From contig JAZQFQ010000076.1 of the NCBI GenBank assembly GCA_045539595.1, positions 1 through 21,853 of the forward strand: DNA of 21,853 bases. The letters run 5' to 3'. This document shows positions 14,088 to 21,853 of the stretch, piece by piece. Under the pieces are notes generated by a model. The model saw nothing but the letters and a program-made list of their open reading frames with translations, ran no database searches and was not told the origin of the DNA. Position 1 is the first letter of the stretch; each line of letters begins with the position of its first letter. Source of the DNA: SIG701 sp045539595. GTDB lineage: Bacteria; Bacillota; Clostridia; Oscillospirales; CAG-272. A program made the translations under genes and the position numbers.

Positions 14088-15095
14088 TTATTTAGCCCCC
14101 ATTCTGATTCTCGGATCAATGAAGCCGTAGCTGATATCGATAACGATACCGGCCGTAAGGCTTACCAAGGTATAGAAGCCCGACAGCAGCATAAAGAAGT
14201 CATAATCCTGGAATGTGATAGAGTTGAGGTACAGTCCGCCAACTCCGTTGATTCCGAACATCTTCTCGATAATAAGCGATCCCGAAAGCACCGAGATAAA
14301 CTCACTAAGTATAGAGGGGAAGATTACGACCATAGAGTTACGCATCGCATGACGATAGATAGCCTGTTTTTTAGTAAGGCCCTTGGTTCTCGCCAAAAGC
14401 ATAAACTCGCCCGTCAGAACCTCCGAAAGCTCCGCACGGGTAAATCTCGCATACCCTGCAATAGAGCCCAAACAAAGAGCAAATACTGCAGGAAGCATGG
14501 AGTGGAACACAGGCCATGTGAAATACTCGTTGCTCGTTGACATGGTCAACGGGAACCAGCCAAGCTTAAAGCAGAATACGTACTGAATCATAAGAGCCAA
14601 TACGATGGAGGGAACCGATATCAACAAAATAATGAAGATATTGATCAGCTGGTCCTGCCACTTATTCTTTTTAAGCGCAGCCAAAATACCCAAACCAAGA
14701 CCGATCGGTACTCCAATTAGGGTTGAATAGATATTTATCAAGATTGTGGGCGGGAGATGGCTGACAAATACCTTCCATATATTCATGTTAAGATATTCAC
14801 CATAGGTAGTTACAATGCCGAAGTCGCCCTGTGTCACTATTCTCTTGATATAGGTTCCGAACTGGATCAAAATCGGTACTCGATCATAGGTCCAGACACC
14901 GTTCTCTCCCTCTTGAATGTTGGTGATCCAACCTCTTCCCTCAAGAGTTTTCATAACAATTTCAGGGTCCTGCCCCGGAAGAGCATTCGTGGGGATAGGC
15001 AGAAGCTTGATAAGCACAAAGCACATCGTGAAAATGATGAAAAATGTGAATAGCATCAAGCCCAAACGCTTCGACACATATTTAAACATATACAT
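14088..15095 (-). CDS. oppB: Oligopeptide ABC transporter permease OppB
   Basis: The 335-residue permease is near the usual OppB/DppB length (about 305-340). It shows TM1 (about 11-31), a modest extracellular loop (about 35-105), and the family-typical LPPTILINIYSTLIGVPIG block. Further helices follow, with the EAA coupling loop EFMLLARTKGLTKKQAIYRHA (about 230-250) and a C-terminal helix ending in IDPRIRMGAK. It inserts in the membrane and forms the channel with OppC. GAGGAG is about eight bases before ATG 15095; a second in-frame ATG two codons later is possible. It is the first gene after a 343-base gap from the binding-protein gene and leads the tightly packed oppBCDF block. Confidence 0.94.
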   Translation of the reverse strand: MYMFKYVSKRLGLMLFTFFIIFTMCFVLIKLLPIPTNALPGQDPEIVMKTLEGRGWITNIQEGENGVWTYDRVPILIQFGTYIKRIVTQGDFGIVTTYGEYLNMNIWKVFVSHLPPTILINIYSTLIGVPIGLGLGILAALKKNKWQDQLINIFIILLISVPSIVLALMIQYVFCFKLGWFPLTMSTSNEYFTWPVFHSMLPAVFALCLGSIAGYARFTRAELSEVLTGEFMLLARTKGLTKKQAIYRHAMRNSMVVIFPSILSEFISVLSGSLIIEKMFGINGVGGLYLNSITFQDYDFFMLLSGFYTLVSLTAGIVIDISYGFIDPRIRMGAK

Positions 15096-15288
15096 AGGTT
15101 TTTCTCCTCTGTTTTGTTGTTTTCCAATTCATAGTGTTCGAGCCCAAAAACGCAGTTGCCTGTAAGGAGTTGTGCGCACGAAAGCTGCGCACTGCCAAAA
15201 CTGACGGTAAAAACCATCTTAATTCTGTCAATTATAGTTGCCCATTTTTAGTTATTATTAAACCGGTCGCTTGCTATTATGTGTCTTC

Positions 15289-15316
15289 GTAATAGTCTAA
15301 TATATCACGGTTGCAA
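15289..15316 (-). promoter_or_regulatory. Possible weak promoter before oppB
   Basis: On the minus strand TTGCAA (15311-15316), 16-base spacer and TATTAC (15289-15294), each four of six to consensus. It lies between the oppA terminator and oppB and could give oppBCDF a separate low-level start. Two imperfect boxes in A/T-rich DNA can occur by chance. Apart from this and the hairpin at 15361-15400, I see nothing in the gene-free interval 15096-15438. Confidence 0.3.
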
Positions 15317-15354
15317 TTTTTGGATTTACTTACTCAACCATTTTAAAGTGTAGC

Positions 15355-15400
15355 ATAAAAGCCAAACAAGCGGTGAGCACTTTGGCTCACCGCCGTTGGC
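15355..15400 (-). terminator. Terminator-like hairpin between oppA and oppB
   Basis: On the minus strand GCGGTGAGC (15393-15385), a six-base loop and its exact complement (15378-15370) are followed by TTGTTTGGCTTTT. Outer bases GCCAA and TTGGC (15400-15396 and 15365-15361) can extend the stem. It lies about 40 bases after the oppA stop. In opp-type operons such partial terminators let the binding protein be made in excess over the membrane parts. Confidence 0.8.
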
Positions 15401-15438
15401 ATTCATAGAAACGAATCAGAATAATCCGTTATCGGAAA

Positions 15439-17973
15439 TTATTCGGACTTCTTGTACTCTGCGGAGAGGTCGTTGTTGTTCTGAGCAACATACGCAGCCC
15501 ATTCAGCATCGGTGTAGTTAACTTCGATGTATCTGAAACCACCGAAGCCCATGAAGGTGTGCTCATCTTCAGAGAAGTAAGAGAACTTAGCACCGAGGAA
15601 GGATCCACCACCGTCAGCGATCAGCATTACGGAACGGCTCTCCTTGATGGTAACCTCTTCCAGAGCGGAGAGGATCATCAGTCTTGCTTCAACAGGAGCG
15701 AAGCCTTCACCCCAGTTGTAGGTCTTAGCCTGGTTCTCAGTAGCTGCAAGGCCATTGAGGCAGTAGTACCAGTTCTGGATGCTCATGGTGATAGTCTCGC
15801 CAGCGCCCTCATAATCGCCTGCAGGCATGGTGAGAGTCATATCGATGGCGGAAGTATCCCAGTACATATGGTAGTTCAGATCGTCATCGGGGTTAACGAA
15901 TGCGCCGATGATATCGAAGGGATTGAATGCGTTGCCGGAGAAGCCGTAACCGAAGCCGATCTGGGTCTTACCGGTACGGAATGCCTCTGCCCACTGTGCA
16001 CCAGCGGATGCATCAAATACAACGTCGATCTTGTCCTCGAGGGCGGTTCCGACAGTCAGACCGTCAAGAACCTCCTGGAGGTAGTTAGCTCTGAATCTCT
16101 GCTTATCGGTATCGGAAGAAGAACCGTAAACGAGAGTGATGTTCTTGGAAGGATCGTAGCCATACTCTTCGGGATTAGCGAGGAGGATGTCAATAGCTGC
16201 CTGCATCTTCTGCTTAGCAAGAGTGGGGTTGTAACCGGTCAGTGCATCGTAAGCGTCGTCAGTGGAAAGATCCTTCAGATCGCCGCTGGTCCACTTGCCG
16301 TCAGTGCCCTGCTCGAAGCCGTAAGCGCGGAGGATACCCTCTTTTGCAATGGTAGCGTTGCGGTACTGACCGCCGTCCTCAAGCTCAGGAGAGTTCTCGA
16401 TATCGTAGTAGTAAGCAACGTTAATCAGACCGAAGCAAGGAACTGCGGAACCGGGCCAGATCTTCTCAACGATGTCGCTTCTGTTCAGCGCCAGGTTGAA
16501 TGCATGTCTGAACTCCTGGATTGCCAGGATACCGTTGTTGTTCTCGCTGTTCTTCAGGGTGTTCAGGTTGGAGTACAGCTGCATACCGAAGGTACCGGTA
16601 GAGGTAGAGGTGAAGTAAACGTACTTGGAGTCAAGATACTCAGCTACGTTCTCAGTCTGGAGGGAAGCATCATCGTAAGTACCGTTCAGGAAGCCCATCC
16701 ACTTGGTAGCGAACTCTTCCACCTTACGGCAGTTGATAGCGGTGATGTTGTACTGATTTGCGTACTGATCCAGATTCCAACCGTACCAGTTCTCGTTCTT
16801 TACGAGCTTGTAGTGAGAGCCTGCCTCAAACTCAGCGAGCTTGTAGGGACCCCAGCTTGCAGTGGTCTCAAGAGAAGAGTTGTAGTTGGAAGTCCAAAGA
16901 GTTGCGCCGTCAGCGGGAGCAATCTTGGAAGCCTCGTACTTAGCCTTGTGAACTACAGGGAGACTGGAGAAGTAGTAGGGAGCCCAAACGGAGAGGCTGC
17001 CGTCTTCCTTCAGGAAGGAGTAAGCCTTGTCCAGGCAAAGAACGATAGCGTTCTCGTCCTCGATAGCATAGATACCAACGTTCTCCCATGCTACGTTGCG
17101 GTTGGTGTTCTCAACGTAGACAGCAGCGTCGTAACCAGTGCCGGGCTCGAGGTAAGGACCGTAGTTATCAAACAGGAACTTACCGGAAACGGGATCGTCA
17201 CCGGCTTCGTTGTTGTAAACGGTCTCATCGGTGATATCAAGCCACTCAGGGCACTCGTTGCCGTCCGCATCCTTGTAGCCTGCAGCGCCCCACATGTTCC
17301 ATGCGTTTGCGTATACAGTCTCGCCAGCGTCGATAGCTGCCTGAACGGATGCATAACCACGGCCGCCGATGGTCTCATAGGTACCTTCCTGGTTCTGGAA
17401 GAAGTATGCCTTAGAGTTCTTGATCATCAGAGTGTCGTAGTAAGTGTTTGCACGGAAGTTCATGAAAGCGGGGTCGAGCAGCTGCTGCATAGAGTACTCG
17501 AAGTCAGCAGCGGTGATAGCGGTGCCATCATCCCACTTCAAATCGTCACGGAGAGTGATCTTCCAAGCATAGCCACCCTCTGCCTTCTGAGCATCGGTGT
17601 AGCCCCACTTTGCATCAACAGCCGCGGTAACATCCTCGAGCTTGGTTGCTGCAGAGTAGTTGGTGGTGTAAGCGCCGGGAACGATAGCATCCTTGTTAAT
17701 GGTGCCGTCCTTGTTGAACTTCTCATCATTCTCGAACTTGTAGTCGTATTCGAAGAAGGAAGAGCCAATGTAACTCATGATCTGAGTATCATTGTTGTCC
17801 GCATAGGTGAACTCGTTCCAGTTGCTGGGCATTACGGATGTGGTAGTATTGTATTCAGCCTGCTTCAGGTCAGCATCAACAACTCCTCCGTCCTTGACAC
17901 AGCCAATGAACGTAGTTGCAACAAGCACCAAACACAAAACCACCGAGAGAATGGATCTGAGGTTTCTGTTCAT
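15439..17973 (-). CDS. oppA: Oversized family 5 extracellular substrate-binding lipoprotein (OppA-like)
   Basis: Captures the ligand outside the cell and delivers it to OppBC. The start at 17973 is preferred because GGAGGA lies about eight bases upstream; an in-frame ATG 18 bases earlier overlaps that ribosome site. The 844 residues begin with a signal peptide and a lipobox-like TFIGC (Cys25). Family 5 signatures follow: LRDDLKWDDGTAITAADFEYSM (about 141-162) and FRHAFNLALNRSDIVEKIW (about 488-506). Typical family 5 proteins are 500-600 residues. Extra length is visible at about 170-295, between the first signature block and VGIYAIEDENAIVLCLDK, and after about 520. Codon choice is strongly restricted, as expected for an abundant protein. 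It is first in the opp cluster, with its own strong promoter and a downstream terminator-like hairpin. Ligand is not evident: peptides are the family default, but oligosaccharides are possible. Confidence 0.92.
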   Translation of the reverse strand: MNRNLRSILSVVLCLVLVATTFIGCVKDGGVVDADLKQAEYNTTTSVMPSNWNEFTYADNNDTQIMSYIGSSFFEYDYKFENDEKFNKDGTINKDAIVPGAYTTNYSAATKLEDVTAAVDAKWGYTDAQKAEGGYAWKITLRDDLKWDDGTAITAADFEYSMQQLLDPAFMNFRANTYYDTLMIKNSKAYFFQNQEGTYETIGGRGYASVQAAIDAGETVYANAWNMWGAAGYKDADGNECPEWLDITDETVYNNEAGDDPVSGKFLFDNYGPYLEPGTGYDAAVYVENTNRNVAWENVGIYAIEDENAIVLCLDKAYSFLKEDGSLSVWAPYYFSSLPVVHKAKYEASKIAPADGATLWTSNYNSSLETTASWGPYKLAEFEAGSHYKLVKNENWYGWNLDQYANQYNITAINCRKVEEFATKWMGFLNGTYDDASLQTENVAEYLDSKYVYFTSTSTGTFGMQLYSNLNTLKNSENNNGILAIQEFRHAFNLALNRSDIVEKIWPGSAVPCFGLINVAYYYDIENSPELEDGGQYRNATIAKEGILRAYGFEQGTDGKWTSGDLKDLSTDDAYDALTGYNPTLAKQKMQAAIDILLANPEEYGYDPSKNITLVYGSSSDTDKQRFRANYLQEVLDGLTVGTALEDKIDVVFDASAGAQWAEAFRTGKTQIGFGYGFSGNAFNPFDIIGAFVNPDDDLNYHMYWDTSAIDMTLTMPAGDYEGAGETITMSIQNWYYCLNGLAATENQAKTYNWGEGFAPVEARLMILSALEEVTIKESRSVMLIADGGGSFLGAKFSYFSEDEHTFMGFGGFRYIEVNYTDAEWAAYVAQNNNDLSAEYKKSE

Positions 17974-18097
17974 GATGTGTTTCCTCCACATTGTGAAAAA
18001 TATTTGGTCTCATTATCCACAGGGCAGTTTTATTTGCAATTTTTATGCCAGAACCCGCACAATTGCAAAAAAGCCACGCGAAAATATGGATATAGTG

Positions 18098-18126
18098 ATT
18101 CTATCATATTAGCGCCCGTTTGTCAA
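18098..18126 (-). promoter_or_regulatory. oppA promoter: Strong promoter of the opp operon
   Basis: On the minus strand: perfect -35 TTGACA (18121-18126), exactly 17 bases, and -10 TAGAAT (18098-18103) preceded by TGA, giving an extended -10. Transcription would begin near 18091, leaving a leader of about 117 bases before the oppA ATG. In that leader TTTGCAATT (18069-18061) and its complement AATTGCAAA (18041-18033) can form a weak nine-pair stem; no known riboswitch is recognised. Confidence 0.88.
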
Positions 18127-18521
18127 CCATATTTCTTAATAAATTACCGTCTTTACATTGCCAACATGTAATTGTCAACAGGTATAATATAAAAAAAATA
18201 TTATAATTTTTGAACTTTTTACCATTTATGATACGACCTCTTTGGTTGATTTGCACAAATGAGAAAAAACAAGCCAAAAGTCCTTCCATCCCGAATTGCA
18301 TGAAAGAAATTCTCTTTATTTTACTATTGCCAAAAATGCGTCAAAACACACCTTGCTGTCTTCAGAACCGCAATCATTCTTTGCTTCGTCCTCGCGTATA
18401 GGCAGAGATACACGCGCAAAACGAGAATACCCGGAAGGCGCAAAGCCTTCCGGGTGCAGCCGTCCACCATTCTCCGACAAGAATCTCACAAAACATGGCG
18501 ACAGCCTCTTTTTTATGTAGT
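18127..18521. other. Gene-free interval between oppA and mgsA
   Basis: About 395 bases without a supported gene. The part nearest oppA (18127-18240) is very A/T-rich and includes TATAATAT and ATATTATA around an A run (18183-18204). It also holds a second GTTGACAA copy (minus strand, 18179-18172), identical to the -35 region of the oppA promoter 52 bases away; this could be an upstream operator or alternative promoter. The part nearest mgsA (about 18330-18521) is of ordinary composition, stays open in frames on both strands and contains the mgsA terminator. No protein family is recognised there. Confidence 0.6.
18415..18455 (-). terminator. Terminator after mgsA
   Basis: On the minus strand ACCCGGAAGGC (18455-18445), loop TTTGC and its exact complement (18439-18429) are followed by ATTCTCGTTTTG. 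It lies about 67 bases after the mgsA stop and probably ends the yitT-like-lacZ-mgsA transcript. The T-tract is interrupted, so termination may be incomplete. Confidence 0.75.
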
Positions 18522-18905
18522 TCAATGTTTAAAAAACGTGCCGTTTTTTAAGGCTTCCAACATGATAACCGCGCTGGCAGCATTGGTGGCCAGGGGAATC
18601 TTCTGCACATCTCCCAGGCGAAGCAAGGCGGACACATCCGGCTCATGAGGCTGGGCCGTCAGGGGATCCCGCAGGAAAATGATCAGATCCAATTCCCCGT
18701 TTGCCAGCATGGCACCGATCTGCTGATCTCCGCCCAGCGGGCCGCTTTTCATGCGGTGGATGGGCAAAGCGGTTTCGCCCATGATCAGTGTTCCCGTGGT
18801 ACCGGTGGCGTACAATTCGTGCTCCGCCAGCACCTCTTTGTACTTCTTAGCCAACTCGATGATTTCGTCCTTCTTTTTATCGTGGGCAATCAAAGCGATC
18901 TTCAT
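18522..18905 (-). CDS. mgsA: Methylglyoxal synthase
   Basis: Converts dihydroxyacetone phosphate to methylglyoxal and phosphate in the cytoplasm, a bypass that relieves sugar-phosphate build-up and recycles phosphate. The 127-residue length is close to Bacillus-type enzymes. Motifs: IALIAHDKKK (3-12), ATGTTG phosphate-binding loop (33-38), SGPLGGDQQIG (54-64), FLRDPL (77-82) and HEPDV (87-91). By alignment in memory to the E. coli enzyme, Asp60, His87 and Asp90 match catalytic Asp71, His98 and Asp101. AAGGAG is seven bases before ATG 18905 and adjoins the lacZ stop, only 12 bases upstream, so it is co-transcribed with the galactosidase. The pairing makes sense as an overflow valve when lactose or galactosides are hydrolysed rapidly; that link is inference. 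Confidence 0.96.
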   Translation of the reverse strand: MKIALIAHDKKKDEIIELAKKYKEVLAEHELYATGTTGTLIMGETALPIHRMKSGPLGGDQQIGAMLANGELDLIIFLRDPLTAQPHEPDVSALLRLGDVQKIPLATNAASAVIMLEALKNGTFFKH

Positions 18906-18917
18906 ACCATCTCTCCT

Positions 18918-21488
18918 TTAAAATGCGATGCGGAATGTGTTCTTTCCGCTGCGGGGAATTTCGTACTGCGGAGGCAGTTTGGGGCCGCAGGAATGGGATC
19001 CCACGCCACGCATAGCCAGATCGATGCAGATGTTGACAAAATCGTTGTCCGGCAATGCAAAATCGTGGAGGGTATCCCGCAGCTGTGCCGTGGTATAGGG
19101 ATTGACCGAGCAGGAGAAGGGCGCATCCGCCGTCAGGCAGAACAGATCCTTCACTTCCAGATAGCGGCAGGCGTAATGGCTGCCCGATTCCTGGGGGCGG
19201 ATGTAATTTCGGTCGTAATTCGCCCCGGCGGTGCTTGTGTACCATCCGTACTCGCAGGCCACGTGCTTATCTATATAGCTTTCCGTAGGACCGTATCCGA
19301 TATAGGAAAATTGGCTGTACGCCCGATCCACCGCAAATTCAATTCCCATGCGGGGGAAATTCTGCACGTACTCCGCCAGGGTGTACTCCACGCTCACCGT
19401 CAATTCGCTGCCAGCGAGGGAATATTCCCATGTCAGCTCTGCCGCAGGCATGAGGCAATTGGCCGCCAGCACTCCGGTAAAACGGTACCCGTACTCCGTT
19501 TTCTCGCAAGTGAAGACGTGGGGCTTGCAGGCAGGAAGTCCCCATCGATCCCGCCAATGGGGCACCAGATTGCGGTCGTTATCCACATAGCGGGTGATAT
19601 TGAAATGCACCGGTGTGCGAAGAATCTCCCTGCCGTCTGCACGGAGGGACGTGATCTCGCCGGTGTGCTCGTTGACTTCCATGGTGAGGGATGATGCGTT
19701 GGCGGACGCCCGGGGCGGAATGGGCACATCCCGGATGTCTGACGCAGTTTTGCCGCCATATACGGCTTTCATTTCCAAAGCGGCGGATTTGATTTTCCGA
19801 TCGGGCGTCAGAAGGCCGTCGGCACAGAAGTTGCCGTCGTGCTCCGTCTCGCCGAAATCGCCGCCGTACAAAAATCCTTTGTCACTCCGGATGCCGTGAT
19901 CTGCCCACTCCCAGACAAACGCACCCATCATCTGCTCCTCGCGGTAGATCAGATCCCAATAGGCGGCGATATCGCCGCAGGAATTGCCCATGGCGTGGGT
20001 GTATTCGCACATCACAAAGGGGCGTGTCTCTTCGGGATTACCCAGAATCTTCTCCCGGATCACGTCAAGGGATGGATACATCATGCTGACCATATCCACC
20101 AGATCTGTGTAATAATACTTGGGATCCGCGTGCTGCAGTCCCTCATAATTGACCGGACGGGTGGCATCCCGACCTCGAATGTATTTGGCTCCGTCTGTGA
20201 AGGCACGGCCGAAGGAACTTTCGTTGCCCAGGGACCAGATAATAACGGAGGGGCGATTTTTATCCCGCTCCACCAGGGATACATGGCGTTCGGTGATACC
20301 GGGGGTGAAAAAATCCATCTCCGCATATTCCTGCCACAGCGCATCCTCGTATCCGCCCTGACGGACGCAGGCGCCGTGGGTTTCCAAATCCGCTTCGTCC
20401 ATGACGTAAATGCCCCACAAATCGCACAAAAGATAGAACTCGGGACAATCGGGATAGTGGGAGGTGCGGACGGCGTTGACATTCAATTCCTTCATCAGGC
20501 GAAGATCGGTTTCCATATCCTCCAAACTAACGGTGGCCGCCGTTTCCGGATGGAATTCGTGGCGGTTGACACCCTTTAGTTTTACGGGAACACCGTTGAT
20601 TTTGAACACCTTGCCGTCGATTTTCACCTCGCGGAAGCCGATCTTTTCCACAATCTTCTCGCCGCTGGCCGACAGCGTCAGCGTATACAGCCTGGGATTC
20701 TCTGCCGTCCACGGGGTGATGGGCTCCACCGTAATCGACGCGCTTTTCCCGGCGCCAACGGTGATGCTCTGCCCTTCTATTTCGCCAAGGATGTCCACCG
20801 GACTCTCATTGCGGATAGTCAGAACGCCGTTTTCCCCATCGATTTTGGTTTCCAATGTATAGTCCGTGATGTGCTTGTCCGGCCGGGTAAGGAGATACAC
20901 ATCCCGGAAGATGCCGGAAAAGCGGAACTTATCCTGGCACTCCAGATAGGTGGACACGCACCATTTGAGGACAAGGACGTCCAGCGTATTTTCTCCATCC
21001 ACCACCAGATCGGTGATATCAAATTCCGAGGTGGCGTGGGAGATCTGGGAATACCCCTTCTTTACGCCGTTGACATAGAGATAGAAGGCCGAATCCACGC
21101 CCTCAAAATTCAGATAATACTTCTCGCCATCCCTTTTGCGCAATAAAAACGTGCGGCGGTAATGCCAGCAGGGATTTTCATAGGGAATATGGGGAAGCAT
21201 CACGGGAAAAGGATACCGTGTGTTCAGATACTGGATCCGGTCAAATCCGTGCATCTGCACGCAGGAGGGCACGGGAATCTCCTGCTCCAAGACCTCGTGG
21301 ATATCAAAATCCTCCACATGAGCGTGCTGACGGATCTGCCACACACCGTTCAAGGACAGAAAGCGGGAACTGGTGGTGCGATCCGGAATGCCGCAGCGGA
21401 TGCCCACGGCATCCTCCATCCCAAAAGGGATGTAGTAACTTCTATGGGGCATGGTGCCGATACGGTCAAAGCGTTCAAATTCTTTCAT
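18918..21488 (-). CDS. lacZ: Beta-galactosidase, glycoside hydrolase family 2
   Basis: Hydrolyses terminal beta-galactosides such as lactose. No signal peptide is present, so it is cytoplasmic. The 856 residues run as: sugar-binding jelly roll (about 40-205), immunoglobulin-like domain (about 207-288) and TIM barrel (about 290-575). The barrel has KLKGVNRHEFHP, acid/base Glu423 in WSLGNES and nucleophile Glu495 in FVMCEYTHAMGN. A C-terminal beta-sandwich (about 598-856) follows, with MGIEF, YGPTESYIDK, RPQESGSHY and GVGSHSCGP. E. coli LacZ has 1023 residues and a further Ig-like domain between barrel and sandwich; here a linker of only about 20 residues joins them. The position of E. coli Trp999 appears to be Cys834. 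AAAGGA is ten bases before ATG. It lies 35 bases after the yitT-like gene and 12 bases before mgsA. Confidence 0.96.
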   Translation of the reverse strand: MKEFERFDRIGTMPHRSYYIPFGMEDAVGIRCGIPDRTTSSRFLSLNGVWQIRQHAHVEDFDIHEVLEQEIPVPSCVQMHGFDRIQYLNTRYPFPVMLPHIPYENPCWHYRRTFLLRKRDGEKYYLNFEGVDSAFYLYVNGVKKGYSQISHATSEFDITDLVVDGENTLDVLVLKWCVSTYLECQDKFRFSGIFRDVYLLTRPDKHITDYTLETKIDGENGVLTIRNESPVDILGEIEGQSITVGAGKSASITVEPITPWTAENPRLYTLTLSASGEKIVEKIGFREVKIDGKVFKINGVPVKLKGVNRHEFHPETAATVSLEDMETDLRLMKELNVNAVRTSHYPDCPEFYLLCDLWGIYVMDEADLETHGACVRQGGYEDALWQEYAEMDFFTPGITERHVSLVERDKNRPSVIIWSLGNESSFGRAFTDGAKYIRGRDATRPVNYEGLQHADPKYYYTDLVDMVSMMYPSLDVIREKILGNPEETRPFVMCEYTHAMGNSCGDIAAYWDLIYREEQMMGAFVWEWADHGIRSDKGFLYGGDFGETEHDGNFCADGLLTPDRKIKSAALEMKAVYGGKTASDIRDVPIPPRASANASSLTMEVNEHTGEITSLRADGREILRTPVHFNITRYVDNDRNLVPHWRDRWGLPACKPHVFTCEKTEYGYRFTGVLAANCLMPAAELTWEYSLAGSELTVSVEYTLAEYVQNFPRMGIEFAVDRAYSQFSYIGYGPTESYIDKHVACEYGWYTSTAGANYDRNYIRPQESGSHYACRYLEVKDLFCLTADAPFSCSVNPYTTAQLRDTLHDFALPDNDFVNICIDLAMRGVGSHSCGPKLPPQYEIPRSGKNTFRIAF

Positions 21489-21523
21489 GAATCCACGATC
21501 CTTTCTGATTATTTAAAACTCTG

Positions 21524-21853
21524 TCACATCTTGGGAATCTTCGGCTGATATCGAATCTCGTTGACGGAATATACGGTCACAAACGCTTTGGGATCCACCC
21601 GTCGGACAAAATCCATCAGACGACGGTATTCCTGTTTATCCACAATGGTGATGACCTCCCGACGCACGGTATTGTCGTAGGCACCGATGATCTCATTGAT
21701 AGTGGCGCCGCTGTGCAGATCATGCAGCAAAAACTGTACGATCTCATCCATTTTGGGAGAAATCACGCAAACGCGGCGCTTGATATTCAATCCGAAAATG
21801 AAACGATCCACGATCATGCCGCCGAAATAGGTTCCCAGCACGCTGAGCACCAC
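21524..21853 (-). CDS. YitT family membrane protein, C-terminal part (DUF2179)
   Basis: Only the last 109 codons are inside the window; the gene enters from the right edge, so the apparent N-terminal Met is not a reliable start. The visible part begins with the end of a membrane helix (LSVLGTYFGGMIVDRFIFG). It continues into a soluble C-terminal domain with KRRVCVISPKMDEIVQFLL, SGATINEIIGAYDN and a DPKAFVTVYSVNEI-type ending. This matches the DUF2179 domain that follows the five-to-six-helix YitT membrane domain. The function of these Bacillota proteins is not established. The stop is 35 bases upstream of lacZ on the same strand, so it is probably the upstream gene of the same transcript, though no transport role for lactose is implied. 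Confidence 0.88.
   Translation of the reverse strand: MVLSVLGTYFGGMIVDRFIFGLNIKRRVCVISPKMDEIVQFLLHDLHSGATINEIIGAYDNTVRREVITIVDKQEYRRLMDFVRRVDPKAFVTVYSVNEIRYQPKIPKM

Noticed and set aside
17973..17991. Upstream ATG of oppA at 17991 as the true start
   Set aside because: It overlaps the ribosome site; the ATG at 17973 has ideal spacing and gives a normal signal peptide.
15559..18171. Long plus-strand open frame opposite oppA
   Set aside because: It runs antisense to a clear family 5 binding protein with signal peptide and promoter; no motifs are found in the antisense translation.
18183..18204. TATAATAT and ATATTATA as a plus-strand promoter
   Set aside because: The best -35 partner (TTGCCA at 18158) is 19 bases away, and no supported plus-strand gene follows.

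Overview
The window looks like a chromosomal segment of an anaerobic Gram-positive Clostridia-type bacterium (Bacillota). The inference rests on the mix of protein families: a BlaI/M56 sensor pair, a CotH-type lipoprotein, a YitT/DUF2179 protein, a DUF3899 protein and a family 5 oligopeptide ABC system. Strong AGGAGG-type ribosome sites, lipobox signal peptides and TTGACA/TATAAT promoters fit this. No 16S, tRNA, CRISPR, phage or transposase sequence is visible, so a finer assignment would be a guess.

Layout. Positions 1-1213 (+) hold a small membrane or exported peptide and a lipoprotein. They end at a perfect palindromic terminator shared with the convergent CotH-like lipoprotein gene (1266-3335, -). 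That gene is divergent from a membrane-anchored PIG-L-type deacetylase (3589-5112, +). Next comes a two-gene blaI-blaR1-like operon (5228-8304, +) behind a promoter covered by two operator-like dyads. From 8580 to 17973 (-) lies an oligopeptide transport locus, transcribed as oppA, oppB, oppC, oppD, oppF and a DUF3899 membrane gene. It has a strong promoter before oppA and a terminator-like hairpin between oppA and oppB. The last block (18522-21853, -) is yitT-like (cut by the window edge), lacZ and mgsA, closely spaced and probably co-transcribed.

Function. The left third is a cell-surface neighbourhood: two lipoproteins, an exported deacetylase and an envelope-stress type M56 sensor with its repressor. 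The centre imports peptides or another ligand of family 5 binding proteins. The right end hydrolyses beta-galactosides and contains the methylglyoxal branch that drains excess dihydroxyacetone phosphate.

The most unusual content is the opp locus. OppD carries about 400 extra residues between its Q-loop and its ABC signature. OppF carries about 120 extra, charged, helix-like residues between Walker A and the Q-loop. OppC carries about 200 extra residues outside the membrane, and the binding protein is about 844 residues instead of the usual 500-600. All reading frames and catalytic motifs are intact, so this looks like an elaborated transporter rather than a decayed one.
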